A DNA stretch of 64,000 nucleotides from CAIMZW01 sp037142435. Lineage in GTDB: Bacteria > Actinomycetota > Actinomycetes > Nanopelagicales > Nanopelagicaceae. Under the pieces are notes generated by a model that was not told the origin of the DNA, searched no databases, and saw only the letters and a list, made by a program, of their open reading frames with translations. Below, in pieces: positions 8,851-18,106 of this stretch. The stretch is taken from positions 62,001 through 126,000 of the forward strand of contig JBAXAO010000001.1 in NCBI GenBank assembly GCA_037142435.1, in the 5' to 3' direction. Position 1 is the first letter of the stretch, and each line of letters opens with the position of its first letter. Position numbers and translations under genes: made by a program.

Positions 8851-8900
8851 GTGGCTCTAGATGGTTGAAAGTGGGGAAAAATGGAGTAAAGTGGTGAACT
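8851..8900 (+). promoter_or_regulatory. MraZ operator: five TGG repeats in 10-bp phase
   Basis: TGG occurs at 8852, 8862, 8872, 8882 and 8892, five times in exact 10-bp spacing, each preceded by G or A. MraZ autorepresses its operon by binding TGGGN-type direct repeats spaced by five bases, so this fits an MraZ operator. It ends 27 bases before the mraZ start. A further G-rich tract with GTGGG at 8820 lies upstream but slightly out of phase. The promoter hexamers themselves are not clear. Confidence 0.82.
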
Positions 8901-8927
8901 AAGCGTTACTTCGGGGGGAGGTGGAGC

Positions 8928-9359
8928 GTGTTCCTAGGTACTCATGAACCTAAATTGGATGAAAAGGGTCGAATCATCCTGCCTGCTCGCTTCCGTGACG
9001 AACTCGCCTCGGGGTTAGTTATCACCAAGGGCCAGGAACGCTGTCTTTACGTCTTTCCTGCTGGTGAGTTCACCGCCATCACCGAGCGGATGCGTCAGGC
9101 CCCAGTTACCGAAAAAGCAGCTCGCGACTACATGCGTGTCATGTTCGCTGGAGCCCACGATGAAATTCCCGATAAGCAGGGTCGAGTCACGATTCCTGGA
9201 GGTCTTCGGACGTATGCGGGTCTAGAAAAAGATTGCGTCGTCATCGGTGCCAACACCCGCCTGGAAATTTGGGATGCAACTTCTTGGAACACCTACCTCG
9301 CAGATCGCGAGAGCACATTCTCGGATGTTTCTTCGGAGGTGCTACCCGGACTGTTTTAA
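8928..9359 (+). CDS. mraZ: Transcriptional regulator MraZ
   Basis: A 143-residue DNA-binding protein of two SpoVT-AbrB domains, one in each half: DEKGRIILPARFR near residues 11-23 and DKQGRVTIPGGLR near 80-92. It forms ring-like oligomers and represses its own dcw operon through repeats upstream, here visible at 8851-8900. The start is GTG with a strong purine-rich ribosome site (GGGGGGAGG) seven bases upstream. It is the first gene of the division cluster, followed by a structured RNA and rsmH. Confidence 0.96.
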   Translation: MFLGTHEPKLDEKGRIILPARFRDELASGLVITKGQERCLYVFPAGEFTAITERMRQAPVTEKAARDYMRVMFAGAHDEIPDKQGRVTIPGGLRTYAGLEKDCVVIGANTRLEIWDATSWNTYLADRESTFSDVSSEVLPGLF

Positions 9360-9360
9360 C

Positions 9361-9460
9361 TGATCTCTGCTGTGGCCACCGCCGACCTTTCACAACGGCG
9401 CCACTTCCCCGGCGCCGTTCTCCTAGATCCGTCGGCCGGCGGTGACCAGAGCAGAGATCA
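9361..9460 (+). ncRNA. mraW-type structured RNA leader between mraZ and rsmH
   Basis: A large nested fold is visible. The outer stem is TGATCTCTGCT (9361-9371) with AGCAGAGATCA (9450-9460). It continues as TGG/CCA (9373-9375, 9446-9448) and CACCGCCG/CGGCGGTG (9377-9384, 9437-9444). An inner hairpin pairs AACGGCGCC (9394-9402) with GGCGCCGTT (9411-9419). Position and architecture match the mraW RNA motif described in Actinobacteria upstream of rsmH (mraW). It is probably a cis-regulatory RNA of the division operon; its ligand or mechanism is unknown. A terminator role is unlikely, since no T tract follows and the cluster continues. Confidence 0.82.
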
Positions 9461-9543
9461 CACCGCAACATGGCTCAATTAAAAATGAATAACCCGCACG
9501 AAGAAGTTTTAACACCAGGGATAGAGCGAAAGGGGAAGAACCA

Positions 9544-10485
9544 ATGCAGCACATACCTGTTGCGCTTGAACGTTGCATTGCTCTCCTCACGCCGGCAATT
9601 ACCCGCTCGCAATCACCGATCATTATTGATGCCACACTCGGATTGGGCGGACATTCAAAAGCCCTTCTGACTCAGTTCCCACAACTTCGAATCATCGGTT
9701 TTGATCGCGATCTTTCAGCCATTGCTATTGCTAATGAAAATTTGAAATCTGTTATTGATCGCATAACAATCGTTCACGCTATCTACAATGAAATTGAATC
9801 AGTACTTGAAGATCTTGGGATCGACAAAGTTGATGGCGTGCTTTTTGACCTTGGTGTTTCTTCGATGCAACTCGATGTAGCTGAACGAGGGTTTGCATAT
9901 TCGCAAGAAGCCCCCCTGGATATGCGAATGGACCAGAGCAAAGGCATAAGTGCCTTTGAAGTTCTTCATTCTTATCAACGAAATGACTTGATTCGCATTT
10001 TGCGTGTATACGGCGAAGAGAAATTTGCCAAGAATATTGCAGAAAATATTCTTAAGGCTCGAGCGAATAATGCGCTCAACACCACAAAGGATTTAGCCGA
10101 GTTAGTTAAGGACAGTATTCCAGCACCCGCCAGACGTACGGGTGGCAATCCAGCAAAGCGCACTTTTCAGGCGCTTCGAATTGAAGTTAATCAGGAACTT
10201 GAAGTCCTAGAAAGTGCTATTCCGCAAGCCCTTAAAGCACTTACGGTTGGCGGGCGAATTGTTGTCATGGCGTATCAGTCGCTGGAAGACAAAATCGTCA
10301 AGAGCGCTTTCACCGCGATTACAACATCCGGAACTCCGCGTGGCTTACCAGTCGATCTTCCGAATAGCGCCGCCAAATTCGGCTTCGTCATCAGGGGCAG
10401 CGAGAGCGCTACTGAAACTGAAATTGAGGCAAATCCTCGCGCTCAATCGATGCGGCTGCGTGCCATCGAGAGATTGGCCGCATGA
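9544..10485 (+). CDS. rsmH: 16S rRNA (cytosine1402-N4)-methyltransferase RsmH
   Basis: A SAM-dependent methyltransferase of 313 residues that modifies C1402 of 16S rRNA. The SAM-binding segment DATLGLGGHSKAL is at residues 29-41. The family motif DGVLFDLGVSSMQLD is near residue 97, and NPAKRTFQALRIEVNQEL near 200, characteristic of MraW. The ATG follows AAAGGGGAAG as ribosome site. The last bases overlap ftsL (ATGATGG junction), consistent with coupling in the dcw operon. Confidence 0.96.
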   Translation: MQHIPVALERCIALLTPAITRSQSPIIIDATLGLGGHSKALLTQFPQLRIIGFDRDLSAIAIANENLKSVIDRITIVHAIYNEIESVLEDLGIDKVDGVLFDLGVSSMQLDVAERGFAYSQEAPLDMRMDQSKGISAFEVLHSYQRNDLIRILRVYGEEKFAKNIAENILKARANNALNTTKDLAELVKDSIPAPARRTGGNPAKRTFQALRIEVNQELEVLESAIPQALKALTVGGRIVVMAYQSLEDKIVKSAFTAITTSGTPRGLPVDLPNSAAKFGFVIRGSESATETEIEANPRAQSMRLRAIERLAA

Positions 10486-10955
10486 TGGCGATTATTCAAC
10501 TATCTCCCGAAGATGAAATTGGAATCGCCAGCCCACGCCAATCAGACCGGGCTCCCAAATTTAGAGTTATCAAAAATCTAGAGATATTTGGTGGCGAACG
10601 TACTGATCGTCGTGGCTTTACCATCGTTATCATTTCAATCTTTCTGGTCGGCCTGCTGGGTCTACTGGTGATTAATACTTTGCTTACTCAGGATGCATTT
10701 GTGCTGCAACGGTTAAAGCACCAAACCAACGTTGTTAATGACCAAAGAGATGCCATCGTTCAGCGAGTAGCGCAACAATCCTCGCCTGATCGCTTGGCTG
10801 CCGCAGCAACCAAATTAGGAATGGTTCCAGCTTCGAATTCGCAATTCCTGGATATTTCAAAGATTCCTGATGAGCCACTGAAACTAACCAAGATTGCCAT
10901 CGTAAATCCGATGGTGAAGCACAAATCAACATTGAAGATCAAGGCTGGTAATTGA
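10482..10955 (+). CDS. ftsL: FtsL-like division protein
   Basis: A 157-residue bitopic membrane protein in the ftsL position between rsmH and ftsI. There is an N-terminal cytoplasmic stretch, one transmembrane helix at about residues 45-66 (FTIVIISIFLVGLLGLLVIN), then a heptad-like extracytoplasmic region (LKHQTNVVNDQRDAIVQRV) ending in an LGMVPA segment typical of FtsL. It is expected to join FtsB and FtsQ in the divisome. Sequence conservation in this family is low, so the name rests on topology and position. Confidence 0.8.
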   Translation: MMAIIQLSPEDEIGIASPRQSDRAPKFRVIKNLEIFGGERTDRRGFTIVIISIFLVGLLGLLVINTLLTQDAFVLQRLKHQTNVVNDQRDAIVQRVAQQSSPDRLAAAATKLGMVPASNSQFLDISKIPDEPLKLTKIAIVNPMVKHKSTLKIKAGN

Positions 10956-12793
10956 TGAGCCATCGCAGCCTGGTCCACAATCGCATAAGGTTTCTTTTGT
11001 TGCTCTCTTTTGCATTACTAATCGTCTTTGCCCTTCGTCTGGTGCAGGTGCAAGCTGTTCAGGCAAATAGCTATACCGCTAGAGCACAGAACGAGTTGAT
11101 GAGTTCTTCCGTGCTGCTTGCGCCTCGAGGAACGATTACGGATATCAACGGCATCGAACTCGCACGCAGCGTCGCTGCGATAAATGTCGTTGTCGACCAA
11201 ACCATGATTTCAGATCCTGCGAGTGCTGCGGCGATCGCCGCCCCGATCTTGCACATGAAAGCTGCCGACGTTGCCACATTGCTCTCCGGAAAACGGCGTT
11301 ATCAAATCATCGCCAAGAACATAACCCCGGCGGCTTGGATTTCATTAAACGATGCATTGGATGCTTACAACGTTGCCATTTTGAAAACCAAAGGTGGTGT
11401 AGCCAAGCGCATTGTTGGATTCTTCTCTGAGCGCGGTTATATCCGAAGTTATCCAACCGGAGCACTTGCCTCCTCGCTCGTCGGGATCATCAATGATGCT
11501 GGTGTTGGCGCATCTGGGATTGAATCAAGTATGAATTCCGTGCTTGCTGGAACAAATGGAAAATACATTTATGCAAACGGCGCCGGAACAATTATTCCTG
11601 GTTCCCAGCAGATTCAAACCGAGGCAAAGGCTGGCACCAGCATCCAATTGACCGTTGATCGCGATATTCAATGGGTGGCTCAAGACGCAATTTCTGCTGC
11701 CGTGAAAAGTTCACACGCAAAGTCCGGAACGGTCATTGTTATGGATAGTAAGACCGGCGCAATTTTGGCTCAGGCAAGTGCCCCAAACCTTGATCCTAAT
11801 AATAGGAAATCCATCACGAATATAACGATGCGTAATCCGGCCGTTCAGGATGTTTACGAGCCGGGCTCAACTGGGAAAGTCATAACTTATTCAGCCGCTC
11901 TCGAGGAAGGCAAGATCACCCCCGAAACCGTTCTGACCGTTCCTTACGCGCTAAAGCGTGGCGGGCGAACTTTCCATGACCATGAAAAGCACACGACCGA
12001 AAGATTGACAGCAACTGGAGCGCTGGCAATCTCTAGTAACACCGGCGCAATCCAAATCGGTGAAAAGATGAGTAATCAGACTCTGTATGACTACTTGGCA
12101 AAATTTGGAATCGGGCAAACAACGAATTCACATTTGCCAGGCGAGTCCGCAGGAATTCTGCATCCAATTTCGGAGTGGTCACGGACTTCTGCACCAACTA
12201 TCGCCTTCGGGCAGGGCTATTCCGTTACCGCAATGCAGGCAACGAGCGTCTTTGCGACCATAGCAAACGATGGTGTGCGAGTTACGCCGAATGTTGTCGC
12301 CGCGCTCATTGATTCAAGTGGAAATTACACGCCAACAAGAATGCAAGCCTCTGAACGCGTCATCAGTTCCAAATCGGCAAGTCAAATTCGTACCATGCTA
12401 GAGAGCGTTGTTTCGGAGAACGGAACAGCTCCTCAGGCGGCTATTCCGGGTTATCGAGTCGCCGGCAAGACCGGTACGGCTATGCGAATCGACGAAAAGT
12501 GCGGTTGTTATAAAGGCTATACCGCCTCTTTTATTGGCTTCGCGCCGGCAGATTCTCCAAAGTATGTTGTCAGCGTTACGATTCAAGAACCTCAAGGAAT
12601 CCACTGGGGTGGCTACCTTGGTGGCCCAGTCTTTAAGAAGGTTATGAGTTTTGTGTTGCAATCTCGCCACGTTCCGCCAACCACCGGTGGCAGCGTGATG
12701 TACCCCTTAACCGAGAGCGCCTTGCGCAAGGCTCAGATAGCCGCCGCAGCCAAGAAAGCTGCGACGCTAACAACAACGTTGGCGGTCAGGTGA
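10955..12793 (+). CDS. ftsI: Septal peptidoglycan transpeptidase FtsI (PBP3)
   Basis: A class B penicillin-binding protein of 612 residues that cross-links septal peptidoglycan outside the membrane. It has an N-terminal signal-anchor helix (about residues 10-30), a PBP dimer domain, and a transpeptidase domain with all active-site motifs: S305-x-x-K (GSTGK), S360-S-N and K505-T-G. The ATG at 10955 overlaps the ftsL stop by one base; a TTG just before it is a weaker alternative. No PASTA repeats are seen. It would work with FtsW, encoded downstream. Confidence 0.95.
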   Translation: MSHRSLVHNRIRFLLLLSFALLIVFALRLVQVQAVQANSYTARAQNELMSSSVLLAPRGTITDINGIELARSVAAINVVVDQTMISDPASAAAIAAPILHMKAADVATLLSGKRRYQIIAKNITPAAWISLNDALDAYNVAILKTKGGVAKRIVGFFSERGYIRSYPTGALASSLVGIINDAGVGASGIESSMNSVLAGTNGKYIYANGAGTIIPGSQQIQTEAKAGTSIQLTVDRDIQWVAQDAISAAVKSSHAKSGTVIVMDSKTGAILAQASAPNLDPNNRKSITNITMRNPAVQDVYEPGSTGKVITYSAALEEGKITPETVLTVPYALKRGGRTFHDHEKHTTERLTATGALAISSNTGAIQIGEKMSNQTLYDYLAKFGIGQTTNSHLPGESAGILHPISEWSRTSAPTIAFGQGYSVTAMQATSVFATIANDGVRVTPNVVAALIDSSGNYTPTRMQASERVISSKSASQIRTMLESVVSENGTAPQAAIPGYRVAGKTGTAMRIDEKCGCYKGYTASFIGFAPADSPKYVVSVTIQEPQGIHWGGYLGGPVFKKVMSFVLQSRHVPPTTGGSVMYPLTESALRKAQIAAAAKKAATLTTTLAVR

Positions 12794-12797
12794 TCTG

Positions 12798-14279
12798 ATG
12801 CGCCCATTCACTCCACCATCACGGACTTTTAACGAGCTCTGCCGATATTTGGGTTTGCCTGAAACGCATCCAGAACTTTTCATAACTGGCATAACCAGCA
12901 ATTCCAGGTATCTCGAGGAGGGCGATCTCTTTGTTGGGCTTCCTGGCCTAAAACAACATGGTGCCCTATTTGCTGCTCAAGCAAAGTCACAAGGTGCGGT
13001 AGCGCTCCTTACGGACTCTGCAGGGTCTGCTATCGGCAGCGCATCGTTGCCAACAGTTGAAATTCAAGATGTCCGGCGCAGAGCCGGTGATGTTTCGGCC
13101 TGGATCTACGACTTTCCATTTGGAAACATATTTACTGTCGGAATTACCGGAACGAATGGCAAAACCACCACGGCCTCACTTCTTCATCAATTCTGGCAAC
13201 TCGAACATCGAGAAGTTGGATTTATCGGGACTACTGGCGTTTCTATCGGAAACCAGGACTACGCAACTTCGTTTACAACTCCTGAAGCGAGCGAGCTTCA
13301 ACAAATCGTCGCCACCATGCGAGAGCAACACGTAACCCATATGGTGATGGAAGTTAGTAGCCATGCACTCGACCAATCACGTGTTTCCGGTGCGCATTTC
13401 TCACTCTCTGCTTTCAGTAATTTGACTCAAGATCACTTGGATTATCACGGCTCAATGGAAAGTTATTACGCTGCCAAAGCAAAATTGTTCACTTCTGAAT
13501 ATTCGGATCTGGCTCTGGTAAATATCGACGACCCTTATGGACTTCGCCTATCTCAAGAAGCCGGTATTCCAATAATTACCGTTTCTCGGTTTAACACGGC
13601 TGCGAATTGGCATTATGTAGCGGCTGTTGAAGTGACGAGTGGCTTCGAGATTTCAATTCGCGGGGAAGGTGGAGTCCTGATCGAAGGGCTCTTACCTCTT
13701 ATCGGCGACCACAATCTCGACAACGCTCTTTTGGCAATTGCGCTTGCTTACAACAGCGGCGTCGATCCGATAGCAATTGCCGCTTATCTGCCCAAGCTTG
13801 GCGGTGTTCCCGGTCGACTGGAAAAAATAGATGTCGGTCAGGATTTCCGCGCGCTGGTCGATTTCGCACATACGCCGGATGCTGTTGAACGCATACTTCA
13901 GACTTTACAAAAATCTTCTGCGCAAAGAGTCATTGGAGTTTTGGGTTGTGGTGGAGATCGTGATCGCACAAAGCGGCCAATTATGGGGAAGTTGTTGCTC
14001 GAACTCGCAGATATCGCCATCTTTACCAGCGACAACCCTCGTTCTGAGAACCCTGGAGATATTTTGCAAGAGATGACTGCAGGTTTGGAAATTGTCGCTC
14101 CAAGTATCGTCCAGGTCGATCGCGCTGCAGCAATTCGATATGCGGTCTCGCAAGCGCGGACTGGAGATTCGGTGGTAGTACTCGGAAAAGGACACGAGCT
14201 TGGTCAAGAGATAAATGGTGTGAAGTATCCATTTGATGATCGAATTGAACTTGCAAAAGCAATCGAGGGACTTGAATGA
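12798..14279 (+). CDS. murE: UDP-MurNAc-tripeptide synthetase MurE (meso-DAP adding type)
   Basis: A Mur ligase of 493 residues adding the third amino acid to UDP-MurNAc-L-Ala-D-Glu. The ATP loop is GITGTNGKTTT near residue 115, with TTPEASELQ and EVSSHAL further on. The substrate-selecting motif near residue 412 is DNPR (SDNPRSENP), which in characterised enzymes recognises meso-diaminopimelate. L-lysine enzymes lack this arginine. The cell wall is therefore predicted to be DAP-type. It lies in a tight run with murF (ATGA overlap). Confidence 0.95.
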   Translation: MRPFTPPSRTFNELCRYLGLPETHPELFITGITSNSRYLEEGDLFVGLPGLKQHGALFAAQAKSQGAVALLTDSAGSAIGSASLPTVEIQDVRRRAGDVSAWIYDFPFGNIFTVGITGTNGKTTTASLLHQFWQLEHREVGFIGTTGVSIGNQDYATSFTTPEASELQQIVATMREQHVTHMVMEVSSHALDQSRVSGAHFSLSAFSNLTQDHLDYHGSMESYYAAKAKLFTSEYSDLALVNIDDPYGLRLSQEAGIPIITVSRFNTAANWHYVAAVEVTSGFEISIRGEGGVLIEGLLPLIGDHNLDNALLAIALAYNSGVDPIAIAAYLPKLGGVPGRLEKIDVGQDFRALVDFAHTPDAVERILQTLQKSSAQRVIGVLGCGGDRDRTKRPIMGKLLLELADIAIFTSDNPRSENPGDILQEMTAGLEIVAPSIVQVDRAAAIRYAVSQARTGDSVVVLGKGHELGQEINGVKYPFDDRIELAKAIEGLE

Positions 14280-15676
14280 TCAAGCTAACCGCTGCACAGA
14301 TAGCCGAAATTGTCGGTGGGTCTCTACACGAATTGCGTGGAGATGAAATCATCTCTCAGTACCCAGTCATCGATTCGAGGGAAGCCAATAGCGACACTTT
14401 CTTTGTTGCTTTCACGGGCGAGAAAGTTGACGGTCACGATTTTGTTCGTGCGGCCCGCGAAGCCGGTGCCAAATTTTCTCTGGTAAGTAAAGCTGTGGAT
14501 GGGCCATCGATAGTGGTGAAGGATCCGACAGTTGCACTCGCTGCGTTAGCCAAATATGTGCGGAGTGCAATTACCGATCTGACCGTAATCGGAATTACCG
14601 GCTCACAAGGTAAAACGACGACAAAAGATTTGCTTGCTCATTTACTTGAAATAGTTGCCCCAACGGTTGCTCCTAGTGGAAATTTCAATAATCAAATCGG
14701 CGTCCCGCTTACTTTGTTACGTTGCGATGAAAATACCAGATATTGCGTGGTGGAAATGGGCGCGCGCCACGTAGGCGATATTGCGGCATTGGTCGATATT
14801 GCCACACCTGATGTTGGAGTAGTTCTTGTTGTAGGTCAGGCTCATATCGGAGAATTTGGATCTAGAGAGTTAATTGCACAAGCTAAGTCCGAACTCATCC
14901 GCGGTCTTTCATCTAATGCGATCGCAGTATTGGGAACTTATGACGAATTCACTCCGCATATGTCGGATGGATCGCCTCGCAAGGTGCTGCGCTTTGGTGA
15001 GAAGAGCAATTGCGAAATTAGAGCAGCCGATGTCGAACTTCGCGAGGGACGTGCCCATTTCGATTTGGTCACTCCTGAAGGTCGTCAACCAGTCTCACTT
15101 CAACTTTTGGGCTTGCACCAGATCTCGAATGCATTGGCAGCCGCAGCGGTCGCCACGGCGTTACATATTTCGCTAGAAACTATTGCGGCTGCGCTCTCGA
15201 CCGCCGAGCCGGGCAGCAAGTGGCGCATGGAACTCCACGACGTTAATGGACTGCTCCTTATTAATGATGCGTACAACGCCAATCCAGAAAGTATGGCGGC
15301 GGCGCTGCGAACTCTGGCTCTGATGTCTCAGGAGAGAGGCGGCCGTTCATGGGCCTTTCTCGGGAAGATGGGCGAGCTCGGCGCGTCAGAGGCCACTTCC
15401 CATTCAGCAATTGGCAGACTCGTCTCCGACATTGGGATAGATCATTTGGTCACGGTGGGGACCGACCTTTTCGATCTCGATCCGTCAAGTATTTCGAGTT
15501 TAGAGGACCTGGGAGATGCCACAACTGTCCACGCTTGCGCCGCAATTTCCGAAGCAACGTCCTTTGTGGAGCATTTTGAATCGGGAGATGTGGTCTTGGT
15601 GAAAGCATCTCGGTCTGAACATCTCAACGAGTTAGCGCAGGAATTATTAAATATGTGGAAGGCGGCGCACGAATGA
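14276..15676 (+). CDS. murF: UDP-MurNAc-tripeptide-D-Ala-D-Ala ligase MurF
   Basis: A 466-residue Mur ligase attaching the D-Ala-D-Ala dipeptide, the last cytoplasmic step of the stem peptide. The ATP loop GITGSQGKTTTKDLL is near residue 107. Other family segments are NFNNQIGVPLTLL, VVEMGARHVGDI and NDAYNANPESM. The start overlaps the murE stop by ATGA and the stop overlaps mraY likewise. No ddl gene is present in the window, so the dipeptide ligase is encoded elsewhere. Confidence 0.95.
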   Translation: MIKLTAAQIAEIVGGSLHELRGDEIISQYPVIDSREANSDTFFVAFTGEKVDGHDFVRAAREAGAKFSLVSKAVDGPSIVVKDPTVALAALAKYVRSAITDLTVIGITGSQGKTTTKDLLAHLLEIVAPTVAPSGNFNNQIGVPLTLLRCDENTRYCVVEMGARHVGDIAALVDIATPDVGVVLVVGQAHIGEFGSRELIAQAKSELIRGLSSNAIAVLGTYDEFTPHMSDGSPRKVLRFGEKSNCEIRAADVELREGRAHFDLVTPEGRQPVSLQLLGLHQISNALAAAAVATALHISLETIAAALSTAEPGSKWRMELHDVNGLLLINDAYNANPESMAAALRTLALMSQERGGRSWAFLGKMGELGASEATSHSAIGRLVSDIGIDHLVTVGTDLFDLDPSSISSLEDLGDATTVHACAAISEATSFVEHFESGDVVLVKASRSEHLNELAQELLNMWKAAHE

Positions 15677-16731
15677 AAGGTATTTTAGTTTCTGGTGCCC
15701 TCGCCGCCCTCTTAAGCATTTTTCTCACACCGATTTTGATTCGGATTCTGGCAAAACGCGGATACGGTCAAATAATTCGCGACGATGGACCAACCAGCCA
15801 CCATGTAAAACATGGCACCCCAACAATGGGTGGCATCGTTCTTATTGGTTCCAGCATTACTTCATATTTTGTCAGCCACTTGATCACAGGCATTGCCGTG
15901 AGTGCATCTGCCATCTTGGTCCTCGGACTTGTGCTTACTCTTGGAATAGTTGGTCTAGCCGATGATTGGCTCAAGGTCAGCAAGCAACGTTCGCTCGGTC
16001 TCAATGCCAAGCAGAAACTGCTCGGTCAAATGTTGGCTGCCGGAATCTTTGCAGTTTTAGGTATTCACTTTCGTGACAGTGCGGGTCTGGCTCCGATCTC
16101 TTTGCATCTTTCCAGCGTGCGCGATACATCGCTATCCCTTGGTTCCGTCGTGGTTGTCATCTGGGTTATTTTTATGGTGTTGGGCACGAGCAATGGCGTC
16201 AACCTAACTGACGGGTTGGATGGATTAGCAACAGGCGCCTCGATCATGACTTTCCTCGCCTTTGTTCTCATCGGGGTCTGGGAATTCGGTCAGAGTTGCG
16301 CAGTTACCAATATTGCGAAGTGCTATGCCGTTCGAGATCCACTTGATGTTGCAGTGGTAGCCGCTGGACTTGCCGGAGCCTGCGCCGGCTTTCTATGGTG
16401 GAATGCATCACCTGCAAAGATATTCATGGGCGATGTTGGATCGCTCGCCCTTGGTGGAGCGATAGCCGGCATTGCCATCACACTTCGCACCGAGTTATTG
16501 CTTATAGCCCTGGGCGGGCTATTTGTTCTGATCACTTTGTCGGTAATCATTCAAACCGGTTATTTCAAATTGTCAGGCGGAAAACGAGTTTTCAAAATGG
16601 CTCCGTTGCAACATCATTTTGAGTTGAGTGGTTGGGGCGAAGTCACCATCGTGATTCGATTCTGGATTCTTGCCGGACTCAGCGTGGCTACCGGGCTCGG
16701 ACTTTTCTATGCTCAATGGGTCGTTTCTTGA
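15673..16731 (+). CDS. mraY: Phospho-MurNAc-pentapeptide translocase MraY
   Basis: A polytopic membrane enzyme of 352 residues with about ten helices that makes lipid I from UDP-MurNAc-pentapeptide and undecaprenyl phosphate. Visible signatures are the early HHVKHGTPTMGG segment, the aspartate pair in GLADDWLK, NLTDGLDGLATG, and FMGDVGSLALGG. Near the C-terminus KMAPLQHHFELSGW matches the conserved HHH-like motif. An upstream ATG at 15655 is inside murF; the ATG at 15673 makes an ATGA overlap and is chosen. Confidence 0.96.
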   Translation: MKGILVSGALAALLSIFLTPILIRILAKRGYGQIIRDDGPTSHHVKHGTPTMGGIVLIGSSITSYFVSHLITGIAVSASAILVLGLVLTLGIVGLADDWLKVSKQRSLGLNAKQKLLGQMLAAGIFAVLGIHFRDSAGLAPISLHLSSVRDTSLSLGSVVVVIWVIFMVLGTSNGVNLTDGLDGLATGASIMTFLAFVLIGVWEFGQSCAVTNIAKCYAVRDPLDVAVVAAGLAGACAGFLWWNASPAKIFMGDVGSLALGGAIAGIAITLRTELLLIALGGLFVLITLSVIIQTGYFKLSGGKRVFKMAPLQHHFELSGWGEVTIVIRFWILAGLSVATGLGLFYAQWVVS

Positions 16732-16732
16732 C

Positions 16733-18106
16733 ATGTCATTTCTGAAAGATCTTGCCGGGGCACGGATTGCTGTGCTGGGTGGGGGAGTAACTGGTACTGG
16801 CGTTATCTCGTTCTTGCACAACAAAGGTGCGATCGTAGATCTTTATGATGAAAAGCCAACAACAATTTCAGGATTGCAATCCAGACAAGAACTATCATCG
16901 GAAGATTCTTACACCTTCGCGGTTGCCTCTCCTGGCTGGAGACTTGATCATCCTCTCGTTCTTGATTTTCTCGATCGTAAGATCCAGATTTATAGCGAAT
17001 TAGATTTTGCCTGGTTGGTCAAAGAAGAAGTAGCGCCGGAACAAAAATGGGTGGCTTTGACCGGCACCAACGGTAAAACGACGACCATCCAAATGCTTGA
17101 GTCCATTTTGATTTCGGCAGGAATTAACGGCCGTGCCTGTGGCAACGTGGGCGAACCGGTTATTTCGGCGCTCTCATCTCTCGAGCAGCTCGATGTTTTG
17201 GCTCTGGAACTCTCTTCATTCCAAATTGAATGGAGCCAACTGCCGATATTCCATGCCGTTGCCATCTTAAACATCGCTGAAGACCACATTGATTGGCATG
17301 GCAGTTTCGATGAGTATGCAAACGCGAAGCTAAAACTGTTGATGCAGACCGATACTGCTCTCCTCAACATTGACGATTCTGAGGTCAGCGCAAGAAGCAC
17401 ATCATGGAATGGCCGCAAGATTTACTATTCGTTGCAGGTCCCACGAGGTGGCGAACTCGGACTGGTCGAAGAGTTGCTGGTAGATCGAGCCTTCTCCGCA
17501 GATCCCACCCAGGCAGCCATGCTGGCCGAACTTTCCGACATTCAGCCAACGGTTCCGCACAACGTTTCCAATGCCCTCGCAGCTGCCGGACTTGCTCTAA
17601 CTCTTGGCATCCCACACTCGGAAATTCAAATTGGGTTAAAAAATTTCAAAGTAGATCATCATCGTCTAGAACTAGTTGCATCTGCAGATGGAATTTCCTG
17701 GGTTAATGATTCGAAGGCCACTAATCCACACGCGGCTTTTGCATCCATTATGTCTGCTTTATCGGTCGTATGGATTGCTGGTGGCTTAGCTAAAGGTGCC
17801 AGCATGGACGAACTGATCAAACGTGGAGCGTCCCGAATCCGCGCTGCAATCTTGATTGGTCAGGATCGAGATGTCATTGCAGATGCCCTCGCCAAGTTTG
17901 CGCCGCAGATTCCAGTAGTCAAAATTGATAAAGGAACAACTTCGGCAGAGCTAATGCGCCAAGTGGTGGAACGGGCCAAAGAATTTGCGCGTGACGGGGA
18001 TACGGTGCTTTTGGCTCCAGCCTGTGCCTCAATGGATCAATTCAAGTCGTATGCAGAGCGGGGCGATCTCTTCGCCGAAGCCGTAAGAGAATCCCTCGAC
18101 TTATGA
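16733..18106 (+). CDS. murD: UDP-MurNAc-L-alanine:D-glutamate ligase MurD
   Basis: A 457-residue Mur ligase adding D-glutamate. The N-terminal dinucleotide-like fold reads IAVLGGGVTGTGV. The ATP loop ALTGTNGKTTTIQML is near residue 112, and NDSKATNPHAA is the family's signature near residue 325. Longer starts inside mraY are possible (16670), but the ATG at 16733 lies one base after the mraY stop and begins MSFLKDLAGARIAVLG. The stop overlaps ftsW by ATGA. Confidence 0.95.
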   Translation: MSFLKDLAGARIAVLGGGVTGTGVISFLHNKGAIVDLYDEKPTTISGLQSRQELSSEDSYTFAVASPGWRLDHPLVLDFLDRKIQIYSELDFAWLVKEEVAPEQKWVALTGTNGKTTTIQMLESILISAGINGRACGNVGEPVISALSSLEQLDVLALELSSFQIEWSQLPIFHAVAILNIAEDHIDWHGSFDEYANAKLKLLMQTDTALLNIDDSEVSARSTSWNGRKIYYSLQVPRGGELGLVEELLVDRAFSADPTQAAMLAELSDIQPTVPHNVSNALAAAGLALTLGIPHSEIQIGLKNFKVDHHRLELVASADGISWVNDSKATNPHAAFASIMSALSVVWIAGGLAKGASMDELIKRGASRIRAAILIGQDRDVIADALAKFAPQIPVVKIDKGTTSAELMRQVVERAKEFARDGDTVLLAPACASMDQFKSYAERGDLFAEAVRESLDL

